Positions 1 through 7,197 of a stretch of DNA of 9,745 nt are shown piece after piece. Positions within the stretch are counted from its first letter, which is position 1. Every line of letters begins with the position of its first letter. The DNA comes from Planctomycetota bacterium (GTDB lineage Bacteria > Planctomycetota > Planctomycetia > Pirellulales > Thermoguttaceae), in the NCBI GenBank assembly GCA_023397045.1, contig JAEWUR010000362.1, forward strand, positions 1 to 9,745, written 5' to 3'. A model generated the notes under the pieces. It saw only the letters and a program-made list of their open reading frames with translations. It had not been told where the DNA came from and did not search any database. A program made the position numbers and the translations under genes.

Positions 1-17
1 GGACTGGATTGCCCCCC

Positions 18-46
18 TTGCCGGACACTTTCCGATAGGTAATAAT
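18..46 (+). promoter_or_regulatory. Candidate sigma70-type promoter of the carboxykinase-aminotransferase gene
   Basis: A -35-like TTGCCG at 18-23 is followed after 17 bases by AATAAT at 41-46, a 5 of 6 match to the -10 consensus (TAATAA at 40-45 is an alternative with 16-base spacing). It lies about 80 bases upstream of the GTG start and is the only AT-rich patch in the leader. Planctomycete promoters are poorly defined, so this is a prediction from consensus only. Confidence 0.4.
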
Positions 47-60
47 CACTAGTTGCGCAC

Positions 61-81
61 TGGCGGGAGGTGTTCCCGCTG
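61..81 (+). other. Hairpin in the 5' leader of the carboxykinase-aminotransferase gene
   Basis: GCGGGA at 63-68 and TCCCGC at 74-79 form a perfect 6-bp stem around a 5-base loop, extendable by two G-U pairs to 61-81. It lies between the predicted promoter and the ribosome site. No T-run follows directly, so it is not a clear terminator. It could stabilise or control the leader RNA; no function is shown. Confidence 0.4.
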
Positions 82-111
82 CGCGCGGATGTTCGCATGA
101 AACTCTTTTTT

Positions 112-116
112 GGAGG
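112..116 (+). promoter_or_regulatory. Ribosome binding site GGAGG for the GTG start at 129
   Basis: GGAGG at 112-116 lies 12 bases before the GTG start at 129, slightly long spacing. An ATG at 118 is only one base from this site, so it is a poor competing start; it is also in another frame and stops after four codons. The reading frame of the carboxykinase is closed by a stop at 36-38, with no ATG or GTG between that stop and 129. Confidence 0.5.
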
Positions 117-128
117 CATGTTAGGCCA

Positions 129-3100
129 GTGAACCAACATCGCAAATTGCAGGAATGGGTCGAAGAGATGGCTCGCATCTGCCAGCCGGACCAGATCGTT
201 TGGATCGACGGGTCGGAAGAGGAGAAAGAGCGGTTGACGCAAGAGGCCGCATCGACGGGCGAAGTCGTCCCCTTGAATCCCGAAAAACTCCCCGGCTGCC
301 TGTATCACCGCACGGCCATTAACGATGTTGCACGCACGGAAGACCTAACGTATATCTGCACGACGCTGCGCGAAGACGCCGGTCCGACGAACAATTGGAT
401 GTCGCCGGACGAAGGCTACCGCCGCGCGGGCGAGATTTTCGCCGGCTCGATGAAGGGACGCACGATGTACGTGATTCCTTTCTCGATGGGGCCGGTCGGC
501 TCGCCGTTCAGCAAGATCGGCGTCGAACTGACCGACAGCATTTACGTGGTGCTCAACATGCGCATCATGACCCACATCGGGTCGCGCGTTTTGAAGCAGC
601 TCGGCACGGGCGGCGAGTTCACCAAGTGCCTGCACGGCAAGGCCGAGGTGGACATCAAGCGCCGGCTGATCCTCCATTTCCCCGAGGATAACACGATCTG
701 GAGCGTCGGCTCCGGATATGGCGGAAACGTGCTGCTTGGCAAAAAGTGCTTGGCATTGCGTATCGCCAGCCACTTGGGCAAGCGCGAGGGCTGGCTGGCC
801 GAGCACATGCTGGTCATGGGCATCGAGAGCCCCGAGGGACGCATCGAGTACGTCGCGGCCGCGTTCCCCAGCGCTTGCGGGAAGACGAACCTCGCCATGA
901 TGATTCCGCCCGAAGGGCTGAAGGTCAAGGGCTATCGCGTCTGGACGGTCGGCGACGACATTTCCTGGATGCGGATCGACACCGACGGTCGTCTTTGGGC
1001 GATCAATCCGGAAACGGGATTCTTCGGCGTCGCCCCGGGCACGAATTCGAAGACGAATCCGAACATGATGAAGACGATCCGGCAGAACACGATTTATACG
1101 AACGTCGTGTTGACCAAGGACGGCGACGTGTGGTGGGAAGGCGGCGACGGCGACCCGCCGGCCGAGGGCACCGATTGGCAAGGCCGGCCGTGGAAGCCCG
1201 GCATGAAGGACGAAAAGGGCAATAAAATCGTCGGAGCGCATCCGAATTCGCGTTTCACCGCGCCGTTGACCCAGTGCCCTTCGCATTCGTTCCGAACCGA
1301 GCATCATCACGGCGTGCCGATTTCGGCGATTATTTTCGGCGGACGGCGCGCGAAGCTGGCGCCGCTGGTCTACGAATCGTTCGACTGGGAGCATGGCGTG
1401 TTCGTCGGGGCCACGATGGCTTCGGAACGCACGGCCGCGGCGTTCGGCAAAGTGGGCGAGGTGCGTCGCGACCCGATGGCCATGCTGCCGTTCTGCGGCT
1501 ATCACATGGGCGACTACTTCGAGCACTGGTTGAACATGGGGCGCCGGATGGCCAGCCCGCCGAAGATCTTCCACGTCAACTGGTTCCGTTGCGACGAGGA
1601 CGGCGAGTTCCTTTGGCCGGGTTTTGGCGAGAACCTGCGCGTGATCGAGTGGATTCTGGACCGATGCCGCGGCGAAGCCGACGCGGTCAAGACGCCGATC
1701 GGGTATATTCCGGCTCCGGAGAGTCTCGATCTGACCGGTCTGGACATTTCGCGCGAGAACCTGAGCAAGCTGTTCGCCATCGACCGGAACGACTGGTACA
1801 ACGAGACCGACGGGATCGCGACGTTCTTCCAGACGTTTGGCAATCGATTTCCGCAGCCGATGTGGGATCAGCTCGAGCAACTTCGGCAGCGATTGCGCAC
1901 GCCGCTCTCGCTAATGAAGCCCGGCTCGGAGATTCGCCCGTTGGCGGCCGAGTTGAACGACACGATCGAGCGTGAGAATCCGCACGTCTTCTCGATGCTG
2001 TCGGAGTTCGGCAAGCGTCTTTTCTTCCCCAAGGGCATCCTGGCGCAGGCGGCCGAGGCGAAGGACAAGGCGAAGCGTTACGACGCCACGATCGGCATCG
2101 CGCGAGAGAACGGCAAGGCGATGTTTTTGCCGTCGATCATGCATTATTTCAACGAGTTGACGCCGGCCGAAACGCTGACCTATGCGCCGGCCACCGGCCG
2201 GCCCGATCTGCGCAAGCGGTGGCGGGACAATTTGATCCAAAAGAATCCCAGCCTTGCCGGAAAGGCGATTTCGACGTCGATCGTCACGAGCGGCGTTACG
2301 CACGCCTTGAGCCTGGTGGCCGATCTGTTCGTCGACAAGGGCGACATGGTCCTGCTGCCGGATAAGTTCTGGGAGAACTACGAATTGCTGTTCGGCGTGC
2401 GTTATCAAGCACAGTTGGCGACCTATCCGTTCTTCAATGCGGCGGGCGGGTTCAATGTCGAAGCGTTGCGGCAGGCCTTGGCCACGCGCGCGGGAAGCTG
2501 GAAGACGATTCTCGTGCTGAACTTCCCCAACAATCCGACCGGCTATTCCGCGACCAAGGCGGAATTGGACCAGATCACTGCGGTATTGTACGAGGCGGCC
2601 GAGGACGGACGCAACCTGATCGTCGTGACTGACGACGCCTACTTCGGATTGTTCTACGGCGAGGAGGTGGCGAAGGAATCGCTGTTCGCGAAGCTGGCCG
2701 GCCTGCACGAACGGTTGTTGGCCATCAAGGTCGACGGCCCAACGAAGGAGGAGTTCGTCTGGGGATTCCGGACCGGCATGGTAACTTTCGGCGCGAAGTC
2801 GTTCTTGAGCGACGAGGCCCTCTATCAGGCCTTGGAGAAGAAGGCGGCCGGAGCGATCCGCAGCGCCGTGTCGAACTGCTCGCACGTCGCCCAGTCGGTT
2901 CTGGCCAAGGCGATGGCGACCGACGCGATCGTCGCGGAGCGAGCAGAAAAGAAGAGCATCCTGGAAGGCCGGGCCAAAAAAGTCCAGGCGATTCTCAGTT
3001 CGCCGGATTACGCCCGATTCTGGGAGCCGTATCCCTTCAACGCCGGGTATTTCATGTGCCTGAAGCTGAAGGGAATCGACGCGGAGACCTATCGCAAGCA

Positions 3101-3254
3101 CTTGCTCGATAAGTACGGCGTTGGCGTCATTGCCGACGGCGACCGCGATATCCGCATCGCGTTCTCGTCGGTCGATGAGAGCCAATTAGAGGACCTATAC
3201 TCGGTGCTCGCCGCCGCCGCCGCCGACTTGGCGGACGGAGCGACGGGAACGTAG
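129..3254 (+). CDS. pckG: Fused GTP-dependent PEP carboxykinase and class I/II aminotransferase
   Basis: One open frame of 1041 residues holds two enzymes. Residues 1-590 are a full-length GTP-type phosphoenolpyruvate carboxykinase (oxaloacetate + GTP to PEP + GDP + CO2, gluconeogenesis/anaplerosis). Visible are the substrate-binding R69 in NDVAR, metal ligands K206, H226 and D277, the P-loop with reactive cysteine FPSACGKTN (246-254, C250, K252), the SERTAAA lid, and the aromatic guanine pocket in NWFRCDEDGEFLWPGFGEN. After a linker of about 10 residues, residues 600-1035 are a complete fold-type I PLP aminotransferase: phosphate-loop SGVTHAL, NNPTG (801-805), DDAY (835-838), Schiff-base lysine K873 in GPTKEEFVWGFRTG, and R881. 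Its amino-acid substrate cannot be read from sequence; aspartate/oxaloacetate would fit the fusion but is a guess. The N-terminus (LQEWVEEMARICQPD) matches the usual carboxykinase start. An internal ATG at 1914 could begin a separate 446-residue aminotransferase but has no ribosome site. Confidence 0.93.
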   Translation: MNQHRKLQEWVEEMARICQPDQIVWIDGSEEEKERLTQEAASTGEVVPLNPEKLPGCLYHRTAINDVARTEDLTYICTTLREDAGPTNNWMSPDEGYRRAGEIFAGSMKGRTMYVIPFSMGPVGSPFSKIGVELTDSIYVVLNMRIMTHIGSRVLKQLGTGGEFTKCLHGKAEVDIKRRLILHFPEDNTIWSVGSGYGGNVLLGKKCLALRIASHLGKREGWLAEHMLVMGIESPEGRIEYVAAAFPSACGKTNLAMMIPPEGLKVKGYRVWTVGDDISWMRIDTDGRLWAINPETGFFGVAPGTNSKTNPNMMKTIRQNTIYTNVVLTKDGDVWWEGGDGDPPAEGTDWQGRPWKPGMKDEKGNKIVGAHPNSRFTAPLTQCPSHSFRTEHHHGVPISAIIFGGRRAKLAPLVYESFDWEHGVFVGATMASERTAAAFGKVGEVRRDPMAMLPFCGYHMGDYFEHWLNMGRRMASPPKIFHVNWFRCDEDGEFLWPGFGENLRVIEWILDRCRGEADAVKTPIGYIPAPESLDLTGLDISRENLSKLFAIDRNDWYNETDGIATFFQTFGNRFPQPMWDQLEQLRQRLRTPLSLMKPGSEIRPLAAELNDTIERENPHVFSMLSEFGKRLFFPKGILAQAAEAKDKAKRYDATIGIARENGKAMFLPSIMHYFNELTPAETLTYAPATGRPDLRKRWRDNLIQKNPSLAGKAISTSIVTSGVTHALSLVADLFVDKGDMVLLPDKFWENYELLFGVRYQAQLATYPFFNAAGGFNVEALRQALATRAGSWKTILVLNFPNNPTGYSATKAELDQITAVLYEAAEDGRNLIVVTDDAYFGLFYGEEVAKESLFAKLAGLHERLLAIKVDGPTKEEFVWGFRTGMVTFGAKSFLSDEALYQALEKKAAGAIRSAVSNCSHVAQSVLAKAMATDAIVAERAEKKSILEGRAKKVQAILSSPDYARFWEPYPFNAGYFMCLKLKGIDAETYRKHLLDKYGVGVIADGDRDIRIAFSSVDESQLEDLYSVLAAAAADLADGATGT

Positions 3255-3284
3255 CCCCGGGAGCGCAACGACGGTACGAACGAT

Positions 3285-3364
3285 GACGTGTGGCGGGGCG
3301 GCGGCGCTCCATGCGGCGTGCGAAGTCGGCATGGCCGGCAAGCCGCCCCGCTGCACGTTTTTTT
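3285..3364 (+). terminator. Intrinsic terminator after the carboxykinase-aminotransferase gene
   Basis: GCGGGGCGGC (3293-3302) pairs perfectly with GCCGCCCCGC (3342-3351). The stem extends outward with two G-U pairs and further Watson-Crick pairs to about 3286/3358. The 3' arm runs directly into seven T residues (3358-3364). The roughly 39-base loop is longer than usual and may fold internally. There is no matching T-run for the opposite strand, so it appears to serve the + strand gene ending at 3254 and not the convergent TPR gene. Confidence 0.75.
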
Positions 3365-3428
3365 GTGACACGGACCGCAAGCCGGCACGTCACACGGTTT
3401 CCAGTGTGCCGTTCCGCCGTGCAGGATC

Positions 3429-4781
3429 CTACTTATCCAAGCTCTTGAGAAGGTCTTCGGATTCTTGACGGAAGCTGACGGTCTTGGTGTTCTTGAGGGC
3501 TTCTTCGATGAGTTGCCGGGCCTCTTCCTTGCGGCCTCGGTCGACGGCCACCCGGGCGAGAATGTACGCCGTATCAAGATCGGTGGCCGCGATGGGCTTG
3601 GCGATCGGGAGCACCTTTTCGGCGTCCTCCAGACGCCCGAGGCGATACAGGATGTAGCCGTAGGTCGACGCCGCCTGCGGGAGTTTTGACAGCCGCTTGA
3701 AGTTGGCTTCGGCGTATTCCAAGGCCTTCTGTTTTTTGGCGGGATCTTCCTGCTCGATCAAGACCATCGCCAGATTGTTCATGACCATCCAGTTGTCGGG
3801 CGATTGCTTCAACGCTTCATTGTAAAGCAACTCGGCGATCAGGTAGTTTCGTTCGTAGGTGGCGATTAACGCCTGGAGCAGCTTGGCGTCGAGCGATTTC
3901 TGGTCGATTTTTCCGGCGGCGATGGCTTGTTGGCGTGCCGCCTCGAACTGGCCTGCGTAGAGTGCATGATAGCCGGCCATCATGCGGGTTCGAAGATTAT
4001 CGGGGGCGGTTTTGACGGCCTCATCGATCCATTTTTGGGAATTTTTCACGTCGCCGGCTTTGTCGTAGAAATCCGACAGAATAGCCTCGGCCACCGGCGC
4101 GGCCGGCGCGACTTTGTTGATTTCCCGGAGCTTCGCCAAGGCGTCGTCAATTTTGTCTTGTTGGAAAAGGCAGAAGCCCATCTTCTGCCACGCGTCGACG
4201 TTTTTGGGATTCGCCTTCACCATGGTTTCCAGCGTTTGGACCGCGGCGGGCCAATCTTTCTGCGCTATGGCAAAGTTGACGTGATCGGCCAGAAGGAGGC
4301 TTTGGAGAACCTCTTTGCGTTTCGCGTTTTTTTTGTAGGAGGCGAGCAATTCTTCCGCTTTCTTAAGGTTCGCTTTCGCCTCGTCGACTTTTTTCTCGCC
4401 CAAATTGACCCGGGCGAGGAACAGATAGGACTCGGGATCGGAAGGCGCCTCGTCGATCGTTTTCTTCAGCGCGTCTTTGCCTTCGTTGAGCATGCCTGCC
4501 TGTAGATAGAGCTGCGCCATGATGAGCTGAGCGGGCGGCAGGTCCGGGTTCTTCTTGCAGGCTTCGCGCCAAAGCTTCAACGATCCCTCGAAGTCACGCG
4601 ATTTGAACAGGTCGAGGGCGTCTTGGGCAAGCTGTTGCTGGTTGGCCGGTCCGCCGCTTGGCATTTGGAAACTCTGATCGCCCAGGATCGGCTCGGCAGA
4701 CGAGGGGGCGGCACACAACAGCAGAAGTCCGACCAGCCCGGGCAGCATCGCTTTTTCCAACAGGGACAACCGTCTCAGCAT
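3429..4781 (-). CDS. Exported TPR-repeat protein of unknown function
   Basis: The 450-residue product starts with a signal peptide: MLRR n-region, hydrophobic stretch LPGLVGLLLLCAAP, and probable cleavage after A29 in PSSA-EP. The rest, to the C-terminus, is helical tetratricopeptide-type repeats. Typical units are QDALDLFKSRDFEGSLKLWR, then AWQKMGFCLFQQDKIDDALA, then YGYILYRLGRLEDAEKVLP, with the usual small and aromatic spacing and proline at helix ends. No enzymatic domain is visible, so it is probably a periplasmic scaffold or protein-interaction factor. The frame can be extended upstream to 4952, but that would overlap the helicase gene and precede the signal peptide with a polar, proline-rich stretch. 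The ATG at 4781 has a well-spaced GGGAG. It lies 106 bases downstream of the helicase gene on the same strand and converges with the carboxykinase fusion. No terminator is evident after its stop. Confidence 0.85.
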   Translation of the reverse strand: MLRRLSLLEKAMLPGLVGLLLLCAAPSSAEPILGDQSFQMPSGGPANQQQLAQDALDLFKSRDFEGSLKLWREACKKNPDLPPAQLIMAQLYLQAGMLNEGKDALKKTIDEAPSDPESYLFLARVNLGEKKVDEAKANLKKAEELLASYKKNAKRKEVLQSLLLADHVNFAIAQKDWPAAVQTLETMVKANPKNVDAWQKMGFCLFQQDKIDDALAKLREINKVAPAAPVAEAILSDFYDKAGDVKNSQKWIDEAVKTAPDNLRTRMMAGYHALYAGQFEAARQQAIAAGKIDQKSLDAKLLQALIATYERNYLIAELLYNEALKQSPDNWMVMNNLAMVLIEQEDPAKKQKALEYAEANFKRLSKLPQAASTYGYILYRLGRLEDAEKVLPIAKPIAATDLDTAYILARVAVDRGRKEEARQLIEEALKNTKTVSFRQESEDLLKSLDK

Positions 4782-4790
4782 GGCATATTT

Positions 4791-4795
4791 CTCCC
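4791..4795 (-). promoter_or_regulatory. Ribosome binding site fixing the TPR-protein start
   Basis: On the minus strand GGGAG occurs 9 bases before the ATG whose first base is 4781. This supports that start, directly ahead of the signal peptide, over the upstream in-frame ATG at 4952. Confidence 0.65.
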
Positions 4796-4887
4796 AAAAA
4801 GAAGGCCTGTCGATCGCGAAAAGTCCGATTGCCGGATGCAATCCGTCATTCAGGTTACACTTCCGCGGGGCAGGAATCAATAGGTGA

Positions 4888-6882
4888 CTACCGGGCTTCC
4901 CGGGGGCGTCGATTCGCCCCCCCGGTGCGTTTTTGGCCATGCACGGCCGCAAGATAATTCGGATTGTCGGACTTGCCGGTCAATTCGTACAAGAAGCGGC
5001 TGGGAATCGTCGGACGCTCTTTACCCCATTTGCGACGGTTCAACGCCAAGGTCAACGTCAGGCGGCGTTGCGCGCGGGTGACGCCGACGTAGCACAATCG
5101 GCGTTCTTCGTCGACCGACGCGCCGGGGTCGGCGATGCTTCGGTGATGCGGCAACGTGCCCTCTTCCATGCCGACGATGTAGACTTCGGGAAATTCCAAG
5201 CCCTTGGCCGCATGCATCGTCATCAGGGCCACGGCGTTGCGTTCGAGCTTCGTCTCCTTGTCGCTGTCCATTTCGTTGCCGTTGAGCGCGACCTCCTGCA
5301 AAAATCCGTCGACCGTCGGGTCGGTCCGCTCCTGGGTATATTGGGCCATCGCGTTGACAACCTCCTCGACCGACGCCCAGCGGGCTTCCTGATCCTCGGC
5401 GTTCGGATAGAGCCGCGTCAATTCGTTCTTATAGCCAACCTCGCGGATCAGCGATTTGAGGATTTCGACGGGCGACTGCTTCTTGAGTTGCGTCTGGAAA
5501 TGTTCGACCATGCCGCGAAAACGCTCGACGGCCTCGACCGCCGTCGGCGACAGGCCGGATAGTTCCTCTGCCTTGTGCAGCACGTCCCAAATCGGCTTTC
5601 CGCACTTGACCGCCTCATCCATCAAGCGTTTGACGGTGGTCTGGCCGATCCCGCGAGCCGGGACGTTGATAATCCGCAGCACGGAGACCTCGTCGGTCGG
5701 ATGGGCCAGCACTTTGAGGTAGGCGAGGATGTCGCGGACCTCCTTGCGATCGTAGAACGACATGCCGCCCATCAAGACATACGGGACGTTGGCGCGGCGA
5801 AGCTCCATTTCGAACGCCCTGGGTTGCTCGTTCGTTCGGCAGAGGATGGCGAAATCCTTGGCGCGGCGTTTTTTCTGCTCGATGCGCGCGGCGATCTCGC
5901 CGACGACGGTTTTGGCCTCTTTGATTTCGTCTTCCAACTGCAAGATCCGCGGCGGCTCGCCGCTGCACGTCGCCCGGAGCGTTTTGGCATGCCGGACCTT
6001 GTTGAACGCGATCAGGCGATTCGACCACTCGACGATTTCGCGCGTCGAGCGGTAGTTGACCTCGAGCCTAACGACTTTGGCCTCGGGCCAGTCGTTTTTG
6101 AATCGCAGGATGTGAGCGACCTCGGCGCCGCGCCAGCCGTAGATCGATTGGTCGTCGTCGCCCACGACGCAAAGGTTTCGGTGACCGGAGGCCAGAGCCT
6201 TGACGATCCGATACTGGCTCGCGTTCGTGTCCTGATATTCGTCGACGAGCAGGTGGTCAAACCGTTCGGCCTCGGCCTTGCGCACCTTGGGATGGTTGTC
6301 GAGCAACTCTTCGGTCACGAGCAGCAGATCGTCGAAATCGACGGCCCCGGCCGTCTTCAAGGCATTTTGATACCGGCGATAGGCTGCGGCGGCCAGGTGT
6401 TCTCGATCGGTTTGGGCCAGCGCGGCGGCCTCGTCCGGTCGAACGGATGCGGTTTTCCATCGCCCGATCAGATAGAGCAGATCGCCGGGGCGCAGCAGGG
6501 CGTCGGCCACTTTGATCTCGCGAAGAACGGTTCGCGCGACGCCCTCTTGATCGCCCCGGTCGTAGATGGCGAAGTTGGCCGGATAGCCGAGTTGGCGAAT
6601 GTGACGCCGCAGAATCCGAACGCAAAGCGAGTGAAACGTCGACATCTCGGGCCGCTGTTTCCGACGCTTGCCCAAGAGCGCCGCAGCGCGTTCCTGCATT
6701 TCGTTGGCGGCCTTGTTGGTGAACGTGACGGCCAGAATCCGTTCGGGGCGAATGCGGTGCTGGATCAATTCGGCGATTCGATACGTCACGACTCGGGTTT
6801 TGCCGGTCCCGGCGCCGGCCAAGACCAACAACGGCCCAGAGAGCGTGTTGACGGCGTCGTACTGGGCGGGATTCAGATCCAT
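4888..6882 (-). CDS. uvrD: UvrD/Rep/PcrA-family ATP-dependent 3'-5' DNA helicase
   Basis: The 664-residue product is a superfamily 1A helicase that uses ATP to unwind DNA in repair or replication restart. The motifs appear in order: Q-motif LNPAQ (3-7), Walker A AGAGTGKT (22-29), Ia VTFTNKAANEM, Walker B VDEYQDT (213-219), III DDDQSIYGWRGA, IV LEVNYRS, V TMHAAKGLEFPEVYIVG, and VI ERRLCYVGVTRAQRR (G600-R603 region). All catalytic residues are present. The length is close to E. coli Rep and shorter than PcrA/UvrD, which carry a longer C-terminal tail; the tail here is only about 40 mostly basic residues. I therefore cannot choose among UvrD, Rep and PcrA, and the symbol is a family label. The ATG at 6882 gives the classic MDLNPAQ start, but no Shine-Dalgarno sequence precedes it. 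The TPR gene follows on the same strand. Confidence 0.93.
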   Translation of the reverse strand: MDLNPAQYDAVNTLSGPLLVLAGAGTGKTRVVTYRIAELIQHRIRPERILAVTFTNKAANEMQERAAALLGKRRKQRPEMSTFHSLCVRILRRHIRQLGYPANFAIYDRGDQEGVARTVLREIKVADALLRPGDLLYLIGRWKTASVRPDEAAALAQTDREHLAAAAYRRYQNALKTAGAVDFDDLLLVTEELLDNHPKVRKAEAERFDHLLVDEYQDTNASQYRIVKALASGHRNLCVVGDDDQSIYGWRGAEVAHILRFKNDWPEAKVVRLEVNYRSTREIVEWSNRLIAFNKVRHAKTLRATCSGEPPRILQLEDEIKEAKTVVGEIAARIEQKKRRAKDFAILCRTNEQPRAFEMELRRANVPYVLMGGMSFYDRKEVRDILAYLKVLAHPTDEVSVLRIINVPARGIGQTTVKRLMDEAVKCGKPIWDVLHKAEELSGLSPTAVEAVERFRGMVEHFQTQLKKQSPVEILKSLIREVGYKNELTRLYPNAEDQEARWASVEEVVNAMAQYTQERTDPTVDGFLQEVALNGNEMDSDKETKLERNAVALMTMHAAKGLEFPEVYIVGMEEGTLPHHRSIADPGASVDEERRLCYVGVTRAQRRLTLTLALNRRKWGKERPTIPSRFLYELTGKSDNPNYLAAVHGQKRTGGANRRPREAR

Positions 6883-7197
6883 CGGAGGGGCATATGGCGG
6901 CCATGCGGCGGGTCGAGGAGCGGCGTCTCTTGCTTTCTCCCGATCCTAAACGGCCTGCCCCGGATAGGGAAGGGGGAGGGGCATCGATTCAGCGTCGGAT
7001 ATCGTTGGCCCCGGGCAAGAAAAAAAAGCAGGGTGAACACATTGGTCCACCCCACCTTCCCCTGAATTATTTGGTATCCGCAAGAGTAGTGAATCGGTCA
7101 CGCAACGGTTTTTCCCACAATTACCGGGCTTCCGTTGGTCGCCCTGATATCACCACTTTTGCAACATCCATTAGTCGTTCTCATGCCGAACCGGCTG
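6883..7197. other. Intergenic region between the barrel-like protein gene and the helicase gene
   Basis: These 315 bases hold the 3' untranslated part of the gene ending at 7198, its terminator (7020-7052), and then the promoter region expected for the minus-strand helicase gene. I see no convincing -35/-10 pair for the helicase; the best is a weak TTCCCT/TAGGAT pair on the minus strand upstream of 6882. Short frames here (for example 28 codons at 7098-7184 on the minus strand) lack ribosome sites. A purine/G-rich patch lies at 6964-6981 on the plus strand. Confidence 0.5.
7020..7052 (-). terminator. Intrinsic terminator of the cysteine-cluster exported protein gene
   Basis: Read on the minus strand, GGGTGGAC (7052-7045) and GTTCACCC (7038-7031) form an 8-bp stem with one G-U pair and a 6-base loop, followed two bases later by C and eight T residues (7027-7020). 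This is a textbook Rho-independent terminator. It lies about 145 bases past the stop codon at 7198, giving a long 3' untranslated region, and ahead of the helicase start, so the two genes are probably separate transcripts. Confidence 0.75.

Noticed and set aside
118..132. ATG at 118 as the start of the carboxykinase gene
   Set aside because: It is in another frame, ends after four codons, and is only one base from the GGAGG.
345..1880. 511-codon open frame antisense to the carboxykinase
   Set aside because: It is a shadow of GC-rich codon bias. The translation is Arg/His/Asp-rich with no recognisable domain, while the opposite strand encodes all carboxykinase motifs.
1911..3185. 424-codon open frame antisense to the aminotransferase half
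   Set aside because: It lies entirely under a domain with intact PLP motifs; composition is typical of an antisense shadow.
4782..4952. N-terminal extension of the TPR protein to the ATG at 4952
   Set aside because: It would overlap the helicase stop region and bury the signal peptide behind 57 polar residues; the start at 4781 has a good ribosome site.
5575..7065. 496-codon plus-strand frame opposite the helicase
   Set aside because: The minus strand shows all helicase motifs in order; this frame has no domain and runs into the terminator region.
7098..7184. 28-codon minus-strand frame after the barrel-like protein gene
   Set aside because: It has no ribosome site or similarity and lies in the 3' untranslated region before the terminator.
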